Origin: Fidelibacterota bacterium UBA6817
Lineage (GTDB): Bacteria; Fidelibacterota; Fidelibacteria; Fidelibacterales; Fidelibacteraceae
Direction: 5' to 3'
NCBI GenBank assembly: GCA_002452555.1
Contig: DKER01000171.1
Location: 1-14,584 of the forward strand
Length of the DNA stretch: 14,584 bases
Shown here: positions 6,959-13,576 of the stretch, in pieces
How positions within the stretch are numbered: the first letter of the stretch is position 1
Layout of the letters: each line of letters opens with the position of its first letter
The notes under the pieces: generated by a model
The model's input: the letters and a program-made list of their open reading frames with translations, nothing else
Databases searched by the model: none
What the model was told of the DNA's origin: nothing
Position numbers and translations under genes: made by a program

Positions 6959-8233
6959 TTAAGAATCCTGTCGGAGAATATCAAAGCCGGTATACGGTCT
7001 GAGGATTTCCGGGATCGTTACACTGCCGTCTTCATTTTGATAATTCTCGAGAATGGCGATAAGAAGCCGCGGAGTAGCAACACCGGACCCGTTAAGGGTA
7101 TGGACAAAACGGTTTTTGCCTTGTTCATCTTTAAAACGGATATTGCTCCTCCGTGCCTGAAAATCCCCAAAGTTACTGCAACTTGATACCTCCAGCCATT
7201 TTTCTTCTCCCGGGGCCCATAGTTCCAGATCATAACATTTCGCTGCGGCAAAACTCAGGTCTGCCGTACACAATTCTACAACACGATAAGGTAAAATCAG
7301 TTTTTGTAAAACCATTTCTGCATTATTTACTAGGCTATCAAGAATGGTATAGGATTCATCAGGATGGCAGAACTGTACCATTTCAACTTTGTTAAACTGA
7401 TGGAGCCTTTGAAAGCCCCGGGTATCCTTTCCGTAGGATCCGGCCTCCCTGCGAAAGCAGCCGGAATAAGCCGTATATTTTATCGGCAGGTTTTCACGGT
7501 TCAAAATTTCATCTCTGTGAATATTTGTTACCGGCACCTCCGCTGTGGGAATAAGCCACAGATCATCCTGATCCAGGTAATACATGTCATCAGCCATCTT
7601 TGGCAGTTGTCCCGTTCCTGTAGAACTGTTGGAGTTAACCAGAAATGGCGGCAATATTTCCGTATAACCGTGTTCCTGTGTATGCAGATCAAGCATAAAA
7701 TTTATCAGAGATCTTTCGAGTTTTGCCCCTTTGCCCGTGTATAAAGGAAAACCGCTTCCGCTGATTTTGGCAGCTCTATGAAAATCAAACAGGTTCAGGG
7801 ATTCACCCAATTCAAGATGATTTTTGGGATTAAAGGTGAATTTTTGAGGTGATCCCCAACGGCGAACCTCAACATTATCTTTTTCATTCTTTCCGACAGG
7901 CACCGATTCATGAGGCGTGTTAGGCAGCGAAATCAATTGTTCTTTCAGAGTCTGCTGTATTAACAAAAGCTGCTGGTCATTTTCCTTGATCCGCGAACCC
8001 ACGTCCCGCATTTTTAATATATCTTCCCGGGCATCAATCCCTTTTTTCTTTTTATCATTGATTGCCTGTGTTACCGTATTTCGTAAATGCTTCAGATCAT
8101 CCGTTTCTTTACTTAATTCACGGAATTGTTGATCCAAAGCCAAAATTTTATTCACATCAACTGAAATATTTTTTGTCCTGAGAGCTTTTTCAATTCGTTC
8201 AGGTTCTTCTCTGATCACATGGATATCCAGCAT
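6959..8233 (-). CDS. serS: Seryl-tRNA synthetase
   Basis: Class II aminoacyl-tRNA synthetase that charges tRNA-Ser (and tRNA-Sec) with serine in the cytoplasm. The N-terminal long coiled-coil arm that binds the tRNA variable loop spans about 28-100. The catalytic core shows IPTAEVPVTN at 228-237, motif 2 with FRREAGSYGKDTRGFQRLHQ from 260, and motif 3 with NGSGVATPRLLIAILEN at 381-397. From ATG 8233 it is 424 residues and starts MLDIHVIREEPE, matching the typical bacterial MLDxxxIRxNPE opening, with AAGG five bases upstream of the ATG. An ATG at 8251 would add MKGKEF and has a poorer ribosome binding site. It appears to be the first gene of the long downstream operon, with a candidate promoter in the 128-base gap upstream. 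I see no T-box-like leader. Confidence 0.96.
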   Translation of the reverse strand: MLDIHVIREEPERIEKALRTKNISVDVNKILALDQQFRELSKETDDLKHLRNTVTQAINDKKKKGIDAREDILKMRDVGSRIKENDQQLLLIQQTLKEQLISLPNTPHESVPVGKNEKDNVEVRRWGSPQKFTFNPKNHLELGESLNLFDFHRAAKISGSGFPLYTGKGAKLERSLINFMLDLHTQEHGYTEILPPFLVNSNSSTGTGQLPKMADDMYYLDQDDLWLIPTAEVPVTNIHRDEILNRENLPIKYTAYSGCFRREAGSYGKDTRGFQRLHQFNKVEMVQFCHPDESYTILDSLVNNAEMVLQKLILPYRVVELCTADLSFAAAKCYDLELWAPGEEKWLEVSSCSNFGDFQARRSNIRFKDEQGKNRFVHTLNGSGVATPRLLIAILENYQNEDGSVTIPEILRPYTGFDILRQDS

Positions 8234-8283
8234 GAATTCCTTACCTTTCATCTCAATTATGATAGGACAAATTTAAGAATAAA

Positions 8284-8312
8284 TTTAAATAATCACAGGC
8301 GAAAGTTGTAAA
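8284..8312 (-). promoter_or_regulatory. Candidate sigma-70-type promoter for serS
   Basis: In the AT-rich gap before serS, the minus strand has TTTACA (8312-8307) as a -35 box, a 17-base spacer and TTTAAA (8289-8284) as a -10 box, about 50 bases before ATG 8233. The match to consensus is fair at -35 and weak at -10. In such AT-rich sequence, chance matches are easy. The gap between the UPF0104 gene and serS is the only break longer than 50 bases between them and the end of the operon, which makes a promoter here plausible. Confidence 0.3.
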
Positions 8313-8361
8313 TACAAATAAATTCTTTATACTTTTTTTTATTTTTGGATAATCTGGTTTT

Positions 8362-9294
8362 TCAACGATTCCTGCAGGACTTCAGAGTTGTTGCAATAAT
8401 GAAAGGAAGTCCGATCAGGGCAGGGATTATTATTTCGAGAATCCACATAATCAGGGAAGCACCCAAAGCAACCTCGCTGGAAAGATTGCAAAAAAGCCCA
8501 AGATAAAGAATGGAGGCGGCTTCTCTTACTCCCAGTTCGCCAAAAGAAAAGGCTAAAAACGTTTTCGTTGTATATATCACGATTACTGCAGGGACAACTT
8601 CCAGCGGATCTGCATCGGCCAATCCCAGAACAACCAGAGAAAACATGGCGATAAAAGCTGCATATTGGAGTAAGCTTTGAAGCGTAATTTCAAAAATATC
8701 TTTTGACGACATTTCACGCATGGATTCAATCCAGTGTGAATTATTTAGTTTTTCCTGAATTCTCAGGGGGAAATGACGGATGAGTTTGATCAACCAGCCT
8801 ATTTTCCAGTGAAACACGATCAGAAGCAGGGATCCTGAAACCAGCAGCAGAAAAGAAACGGTTCCCAAACCGGATTCAATCACTATAAGCGGCCAGACCA
8901 TGGCAATCAAAAGAATACCGCCCCCGCTGAAACGTTCAATAAGAATGGACGTTAAAACCGATGCTTTACTGGCATTGGGCAGATAAAGTATCCTCGCAAC
9001 TTCTCCAACTCTGCCGGGTGTTACGGCTGCACCGCTCATCCCTAAAAAATACGATACAACAGCCTTGCGACGTGTCATGGTTATCTTGAATTTTCGGGAA
9101 GAAACACACCACCGTTTTATCCCCAGGTACTGACTGATCGGAATCAGAAAAATTGCAATGCCAAGATATTGCAGATCAATAAGTTTGATAATTCGGAAAA
9201 CTTTCCCCAAATCAACTTCATAAATGATCCAGACAATTAAAATAATCGTTAATATCAGTTTAAGGGAGAGATACGTGATTTTTTTCAGGTTCAA
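8362..9294 (-). CDS. UPF0104 / LPG_synthase_TM-type flippase-like integral membrane protein
   Basis: A multi-pass inner-membrane protein of about 310 residues in the lysylphosphatidylglycerol synthase TM-region (UPF0104, PF03706) family. Hydrophobic segments occur at about 8-25, 43-58, 125-140, 145-163, 205-226, 235-250 and 280-301. Two family signatures are present: GAAVTPGRVGEVARIL at 88-103 and ELGVREAASILYLG at 253-266. Members act as lipid or polyprenyl-linked sugar transporters or as membrane parts of larger enzymes; here it follows three glycan genes and may serve polysaccharide or glycolipid export, which is inference. The MprF aminoacyl-transferase domain is absent. The start is uncertain: no ATG lies near the N-terminus, an in-frame TAA is 5 codons upstream, and TTG 9294 (or CTG 9297) is the best choice, with only a weak GGA upstream. 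It begins 7 bases after the aminotransferase stop. Confidence 0.88.
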   Translation of the reverse strand: MNLKKITYLSLKLILTIILIVWIIYEVDLGKVFRIIKLIDLQYLGIAIFLIPISQYLGIKRWCVSSRKFKITMTRRKAVVSYFLGMSGAAVTPGRVGEVARILYLPNASKASVLTSILIERFSGGGILLIAMVWPLIVIESGLGTVSFLLLVSGSLLLIVFHWKIGWLIKLIRHFPLRIQEKLNNSHWIESMREMSSKDIFEITLQSLLQYAAFIAMFSLVVLGLADADPLEVVPAVIVIYTTKTFLAFSFGELGVREAASILYLGLFCNLSSEVALGASLIMWILEIIIPALIGLPFIIATTLKSCRNR

Positions 9295-9301
9295 CAGTAT
9301 A

Positions 9302-10408
9302 TTATCCGTTTACAAAAGTGTTGACATGAAAAACAATATAGTTAATATCATCATCAGATAAATACTGGTTAATGGGGAGAGAAATAACCCTTTTGGCGGT
9401 TTTTGACGCAACAGGAGTCGGATTATCCGGCAGATTTAATGCTTTTATGGCTGGTTGTTCATTAAGTGGTATGGGATAATGAACAGCCGTTGCTATTCCT
9501 TGCTTCTCAAGATATTCCTTTAGATCATCTCGCTGGTCCAGTTTTATTGTATACTGGTGATAAATATGCGTATTCCCCGGAGCAACAACCGGTTTTTCGA
9601 TTTTTGGATCCAGAAGATGGTTATATAGATCTGCCTTTTCACCTCTGATACGGTTCCATTCTTTCAAATAATTAACTTTTACATTCAGAATTGCCGCCTG
9701 CAATGTATCCATACGGCTGTTCATACCTATCAAATGGTGTTCATATTTATGGGCCTGACCGTGATTGGCAATCAGGGCACAGGTTTCAGCCAAATGGTCA
9801 TCATTGGTTATTAATCCGCCTGCATCGCCATAAGCCCCCAGATTTTTGCTGGGGAAATACGAAATCGTGCCAATATCTCCAACTGTTCCGGCAAAACGGT
9901 CATTTTGCACGGCCCCCAATGCCTGTGCTGTATCTTCAATCACCTTCAAACCAAATTTTTGTGCAATGTTCATCACCGGTTCCATGGGAACCATTTGACC
10001 GAAAAGATGCACGGGAATAATCGCTTTTGTTTTATCTGTTATCAATCTTTCAATCTGATCTGTATTCATCAGGCACGTATCTGCGTTAATATCGGTAAAA
10101 ACAGGGACAGCCCCGGCAAAGGCAATGGTTTCCGCCGTAGCCACAAATGTAAATGGGGTCGTAATGACTTCATCACCCGGCTGAATACCCAAAGCATTCA
10201 AAGCAATCAACAGAGCATCGGTGCCATTGGCACAGGGAATGTGGTGTTTTACGTTTAAAAGGTTTTGAATATGATTGCTCAAATCATTTAATTGCGGACC
10301 CATAATATATCGTGCTGAGGATAAAACCTCCTCAACTGCCGGCAATAACTGATCTTTGAGGAGTTCGTATTCTTTTTGAAGATCCAGAAGGGGGATATTG
10401 CGTTTCAT
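9302..10408 (-). CDS. DegT/DnrJ/EryC1/StrS-family nucleotide-sugar aminotransferase (WbpE-like)
   Basis: PLP-dependent enzyme that transaminates a keto group on a nucleotide sugar to give an amino sugar. The 368 residues show ANGTDALLIALNALGI at 60-75, TTPFTFVATAETIAFAGAVP at 83-102, VIEDTAQALGA with Asp159 for the PLP ring nitrogen at 156-166, and FPSKNLGAYGDAGG with the probable Schiff-base Lys188 at 185-198. HGQAHKYEHHLIGMNSRMDT (216-235) closely resembles WbpE of Pseudomonas aeruginosa as I recall it; WbpE forms the 3-amino group of UDP-GlcNAc(3NH2)A. Substrate assignment is inferred. Start: ATG 10408, eight bases after GAGGT, which abuts the upstream stop (TAAGAGGT). A longer frame to 10450 would overlap the upstream gene and has no such signal. 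Sits third in the polysaccharide operon. Confidence 0.92.
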   Translation of the reverse strand: MKRNIPLLDLQKEYELLKDQLLPAVEEVLSSARYIMGPQLNDLSNHIQNLLNVKHHIPCANGTDALLIALNALGIQPGDEVITTPFTFVATAETIAFAGAVPVFTDINADTCLMNTDQIERLITDKTKAIIPVHLFGQMVPMEPVMNIAQKFGLKVIEDTAQALGAVQNDRFAGTVGDIGTISYFPSKNLGAYGDAGGLITNDDHLAETCALIANHGQAHKYEHHLIGMNSRMDTLQAAILNVKVNYLKEWNRIRGEKADLYNHLLDPKIEKPVVAPGNTHIYHQYTIKLDQRDDLKEYLEKQGIATAVHYPIPLNEQPAIKALNLPDNPTPVASKTAKRVISLPINQYLSDDDINYIVFHVNTFVNG

Positions 10409-10418
10409 AAGTAACCTC

Positions 10419-11816
10419 TTATTGTCCTTTTGCCGTAAAGACGGTAGCAAAGGTATTCATAATTATTTTTATGTCAAGCTTCAGAGACATGTTTTCAAGA
10501 TAATACAGGTCGTATTCCAGTTTCTTTTTCACGTCTTCAAATGATTCGTCATATTTATGCATGGTCTGAGCCCAACCGGTTATACCCGGTTTCATTTTCA
10601 GACGATGGCGGTACAGGGGTATTGTTTTAATAAATTCATCCACAAAAACCGGTCGTTCCGGCCGCGGCCCCACCAGACTCATATCACCCTGTAAAACATT
10701 GATAAATTGCGGAATCTCATCTACCCGGGTCTTTCTGAGGAAAAAACCCACGCGCGTTATCCGCGGATCTTGTTTTTGAGACCAAACAGGACCCGTTTCC
10801 TTTTCAGCATCAGGAATCATTGTTCGGAATTTTATCATTTTAAATATTTTACCATTTTTCCCAACCCGTTCCTGCAAAAAGAAAACAGAACCGGGTGAAT
10901 CAAAGTAAATAGCCAGAGCTATCAAGGGAAAAAAGGGTAAAAGTATGAGTAATGTTAATGATGAAACGATAACGTCTATCAGGCGTTTGAAGGCCTTTTC
11001 CCACTGAGGCATTAGCTGGGGGAAAATATCGATGAGGGGAAATCCGTAGATCTGGTTTGTCCGGGCTTGACCGGATATAATATCATACATATCCGGAATA
11101 ATCTTGAGCCCCACATCCATGCGTCCAACTTTATCCACAACATCCAGGAGTCTTTCGTGATTCCCCGTGTCAAAAGCAATGACCAATTCCCCGATGGCGT
11201 TTTTTCGGATCAGCTCAGGTAATTGATCAATATCCCCCAAAACAGAAATATCTTTATAATATTTCCCGATATTGTCCGGATTAATGGTAACAAATCCCAC
11301 TATATTATAACCCAAAGCCGGGTACTGGCAAATTTTTTCATAAATATTGAAACCGAAATCGTTATAACCCACAATCAATGTCGGTGTCAGGCCGATTCCC
11401 CGTTCAAATCGTTTTCTTTGGAGGGTGATAAAAAAAATCCGTCCAAGGGATGTAAGAATTGATAACAGAAACCAATAAATGATGATTGTAAGTCGTGTTG
11501 AAACAATCGGATGGTTCAAATCAATTGTAACAAGAAAAAGAACAATTATGCCGAAAAACGTGGTTTTGAAAACCCTGAAATTTTCATCAGTTCTTGAAGG
11601 TGCAATAGGAAAATTATACAGACCGTTCCAAAGAAATAGAATAAGCCAATAGATATACAGAACAACAGCCGGCAATACCAGATCAGAGACATAAAGCTCA
11701 ACAGGGCTGTCAAAAAGATCCAGTTTAAAACGAAAAAGATAGGTTAAATACAAGGCAGCAATAGAAGCAAAAAAGTCAGATATAAAAATTTTTGCAAACA
11801 ATCGATATTTTTTCAT
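10419..11816 (-). CDS. Polyprenyl-phosphate sugar-1-phosphate transferase (WbaP/exopolysaccharide initiating type)
   Basis: Initiates a surface glycan by moving a sugar 1-phosphate from a nucleotide sugar onto undecaprenyl phosphate at the inner membrane. The 465 residues have four or five N-terminal membrane segments (about 8-28, 47-67, 86-99, 110-132), a Rossmann-like middle region (TPTLIVGYNDFG at 144-155), and a C-terminal sugar transferase domain from about 275. That domain has one hydrophobic segment (283-303), MIKFRTMIPDAE (327-338), the catalytic TRVDEIPQFINVLQGDMS (363-380, Asp366-Glu367) and LVGPRPERP (381-389), then KPGITGWAQ (409-417). The length and order fit the PF13727-PF02397 architecture of this family. 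ATG 11816 overlaps the epimerase stop (ATGA). The sugar used is not evident; the neighbours suggest an N-acetylated amino or diamino sugar. Confidence 0.93.
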   Translation of the reverse strand: MKKYRLFAKIFISDFFASIAALYLTYLFRFKLDLFDSPVELYVSDLVLPAVVLYIYWLILFLWNGLYNFPIAPSRTDENFRVFKTTFFGIIVLFLVTIDLNHPIVSTRLTIIIYWFLLSILTSLGRIFFITLQRKRFERGIGLTPTLIVGYNDFGFNIYEKICQYPALGYNIVGFVTINPDNIGKYYKDISVLGDIDQLPELIRKNAIGELVIAFDTGNHERLLDVVDKVGRMDVGLKIIPDMYDIISGQARTNQIYGFPLIDIFPQLMPQWEKAFKRLIDVIVSSLTLLILLPFFPLIALAIYFDSPGSVFFLQERVGKNGKIFKMIKFRTMIPDAEKETGPVWSQKQDPRITRVGFFLRKTRVDEIPQFINVLQGDMSLVGPRPERPVFVDEFIKTIPLYRHRLKMKPGITGWAQTMHKYDESFEDVKKKLEYDLYYLENMSLKLDIKIIMNTFATVFTAKGQ

Positions 11817-12895
11817 GATACAAGAAATCCTCTCATGATTTCAACGATTTTATCAGACGCATGTCCGTCACCATACAAATTCAACCTTTTATGGGATGGC
11901 ATGAAGTTTTGAATTGCTTCGACAATCCTATGTGTTTCTGAACCGGCAATGATATTATACCCTGCTTCAACTGTTTCAACCCACTCTGTTTCTGTCCGCA
12001 GGGTTATACATGGTTTGCCGAGAAAAAAGGCTTCTTTCTGAACGCCGCCGGAATCGGTAAGAATTTTCATGGCATGGTTTTCCAAATGAAGCATATCGAG
12101 AAATCCTACCGGTTCAATGATTTTCAGGTGTTTTATTTTGGATAAAATCTGTTTTACGGATGGCGTATTCATCACTTTTTTTGTTCGGGGATGGCAGGGA
12201 AACACAACCGGCCAGGGACTTTCAGACACTGCTTTCAATATGCCTGAAAAGGTTTGAGGATCATCCGTGTTGGATGGACGGTGAATCGTCATTAAAAGAT
12301 ATTCTTTCCCGGAAAGTCCCAGTTTTCGAATGATATCCGATCGTTTTTCTGCCAATGGCAAAAAATGAAGGCAGGTATCATACATGACATCCCCTGTAAG
12401 AAAAACATTTTCCTTCAGACCTTCATCATTCAGGAGAGATACGGCATTTTTAGTCGGACAAAAAAGGTGATCGGCAATTCGATCGGTTGCGATGCGGTTA
12501 ATTTCTTCCGGCATAGTCCGGTTGAAAGAACGGAGCCCTGCTTCAATATGTCCTGTGGGGATATGCAATTTGACAGCCGCCAAAGCGCCTGCTATTGTGG
12601 AGTTTGTATCGCCGTAGACCAGCACATAATCCGGTTTTTCTTTTATTAGGACGTCTTCAATGGCAGCCAGCATCCTGCCGGTCTGTTCACCATGCAGACC
12701 TGAACCGATATTCAGATTATAATCGGGTTCGGGTATAGCCATATCTTCGAAAAAGATACGGGACATATTCTGATCATAATGCTGACCGGTATGAATGATA
12801 ATTTCCTTAAAGGATTTCCGTAAAGCTAATGCCACAGGAGCTTCTTTGATGAACTGCGGTCTGGCGCCGATAATTGTCGCAATGGTATATGTCAT
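11813..12895 (-). CDS. wecB: Non-hydrolysing UDP-N-acetylglucosamine 2-epimerase family (WecB/WbpI type)
   Basis: Cytoplasmic enzyme that inverts C2 of a UDP-N-acetyl-hexosamine (UDP-GlcNAc to UDP-ManNAc) or of a diacetamido-uronate analogue. The 360 residues open with TIATIIGARPQFIKEAPV. The expected catalytic and binding residues are present: Lys17, Asp96 in VYGDTNST, Glu118 in HIEAGLRSF, Glu131 in PEEINR, His205 in TIHRPSN, and TDSGGVQKEAFFLGKPC at 280-296. The early GARPQFIK and late GGVQKEA wording looks more like WbpI (UDP-GlcNAc(3NAc)A 2-epimerase) than E. coli WecB, as I recall those sequences. ATG 12895 is chosen because family members start at this point and because the upstream TTG at 12955 falls in the putative -35 box. 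The ribosome binding site is weak. First gene of the glycan operon; its stop overlaps the next start (ATGA). The gene symbol is for the family; wbpI is an alternative. Confidence 0.92.
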   Translation of the reverse strand: MTYTIATIIGARPQFIKEAPVALALRKSFKEIIIHTGQHYDQNMSRIFFEDMAIPEPDYNLNIGSGLHGEQTGRMLAAIEDVLIKEKPDYVLVYGDTNSTIAGALAAVKLHIPTGHIEAGLRSFNRTMPEEINRIATDRIADHLFCPTKNAVSLLNDEGLKENVFLTGDVMYDTCLHFLPLAEKRSDIIRKLGLSGKEYLLMTIHRPSNTDDPQTFSGILKAVSESPWPVVFPCHPRTKKVMNTPSVKQILSKIKHLKIIEPVGFLDMLHLENHAMKILTDSGGVQKEAFFLGKPCITLRTETEWVETVEAGYNIIAGSETHRIVEAIQNFMPSHKRLNLYGDGHASDKIVEIMRGFLVS

Positions 12896-12925
12896 ACAAT
12901 CAATATCTCTTCCAATACAAGGTGG

Positions 12926-12955
12926 AATATAATGTGATTTAAAGATTTGTCCCAA
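12926..12955 (-). promoter_or_regulatory. Candidate sigma-70-type promoter for the polysaccharide operon
   Basis: The minus strand carries TTGGGA (12955-12950), an 18-base spacer and TATATT (12931-12926), a fair match to TTGACA-N17-TATAAT. Transcription would start near 12919, giving a leader of roughly 25 bases before ATG 12895. The site lies between the terminator of the upstream unit and the first glycan gene, as expected. This is sequence resemblance only. Confidence 0.42.
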
Positions 12956-13083
12956 AACTTTAAGAATTCAGAAAAACGAGTGAAAAGAATGACCGTGAGT
13001 TTTGAATGTTGGTTCAGACGCCTTGCCGATTAATACTTCGGTGTTGACAGATCAAAATGAATTATGCACCAACGCACGGGAGT

Positions 13084-13109
13084 AAAAAAATATCCGAGCA
13101 TGCCGATAT
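13084..13109 (-). terminator. Probable intrinsic terminator after the NlpE-like gene
   Basis: Starting two bases after the TGA at 13112, the minus strand folds ATATC (13109-13105) against GATAT (13094-13090), extended inward by a G-C and a G-T pair past one bulged base. Seven T's follow (13090-13084). The position at the end of the hydrolase/lipoprotein unit supports termination. The remaining 130 or so bases up to the polysaccharide-operon promoter show no gene and no strong repeat. Confidence 0.55.
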
Positions 13110-13111
13110 AA

Positions 13112-13576
13112 TCAGAGTGGAAAAAGATCTGAATCCGAAATTTTCAACCGGGAATTCTCCATTTTATTACCGTCAATATCCAGCTTGATCAAAACATTTT
13201 CTCCCACAAAATATTGGTTGGGCGGCAACTGATTGATCAGCGTGATCGTATTCCCTGCATCATTCCAATAAAACGAACCGGAAGACATATATAGTGAGTC
13301 GCTTTTTCCAAGGTATCTGAGTGACATTTCATAGCTATGATCCCTGCTCAGACTGAGGACCGTTTCAATACCGTCACAATCGGCACACGGTAAAATACCC
13401 TTGTATTTACCATCCCAATCCAGAGAATTCCGGCTTGTATGTTCATCAATAAAAGTCCGGGGAAATGTTTTTTCTTCTTCCGGATGTTCACGTTTGTTAC
13501 AGGAGGTCAGGAACAAACCTGATATCAACAGACTAACCGGAATCAAAATGCTGAAACAGTAATTACACGTTTTCAC
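13112..13576 (-). CDS. NlpE-like N-terminal domain lipoprotein
   Basis: A 154-residue secreted lipoprotein. The signal peptide (1-25) ends in the lipobox LTSC, with Cys26 as the lipidated residue. After a short charged linker, residues 55-135 match the NlpE N-terminal domain: WDGKYKGILPCADCDGIETV, with the CxxC pair Cys64 and Cys67, then a beta-rich stretch YLGKSDSLYMSSGSFYW and QYFVGENVLIKLDIDG. In E. coli, NlpE signals envelope and surface stress through Cpx and was linked to copper tolerance; its second domain is absent here. Many FCB bacteria carry this domain alone with no known role, so no copper function is claimed. The start is GTG at 13576, overlapping the hydrolase stop (GTGA), which suggests coupled translation. 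The short Cys-containing N-terminus (MKTCNYC) is unusual for a signal peptide. A probable terminator follows. Confidence 0.87.
   Translation of the reverse strand: MKTCNYCFSILIPVSLLISGLFLTSCNKREHPEEEKTFPRTFIDEHTSRNSLDWDGKYKGILPCADCDGIETVLSLSRDHSYEMSLRYLGKSDSLYMSSGSFYWNDAGNTITLINQLPPNQYFVGENVLIKLDIDGNKMENSRLKISDSDLFPL

Noticed and set aside
7364..7744. 126-codon plus-strand frame
   Set aside because: It is antisense to the catalytic core of serS, with no motif or initiation signal.
8252..8361. T-box or other tRNA-sensing leader upstream of serS
   Set aside because: The gap is too short and AT-rich, with no specifier-loop structure, T-box sequence or terminator-antiterminator pair.
9466..10258. 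Overlapping plus-strand frames opposite the aminotransferase
   Set aside because: Antisense to strongly conserved PLP-enzyme motifs; composition is odd (rich in His, Cys and Pro) and no start signals are seen.
13044..13066. Perfect TTGACA on the plus strand (13044-13049) as a possible divergent promoter
   Set aside because: No -10-like hexamer lies at 16-18 bases, and there is no plus-strand gene downstream; it would point into the hydrolase/lipoprotein unit antisense.
13112..13576. Copper-resistance determinant
   Set aside because: Only the NlpE N-terminal domain is present; there are no copper pumps, oxidases or copper-responsive regulators nearby, and the CxxC alone does not show copper binding.
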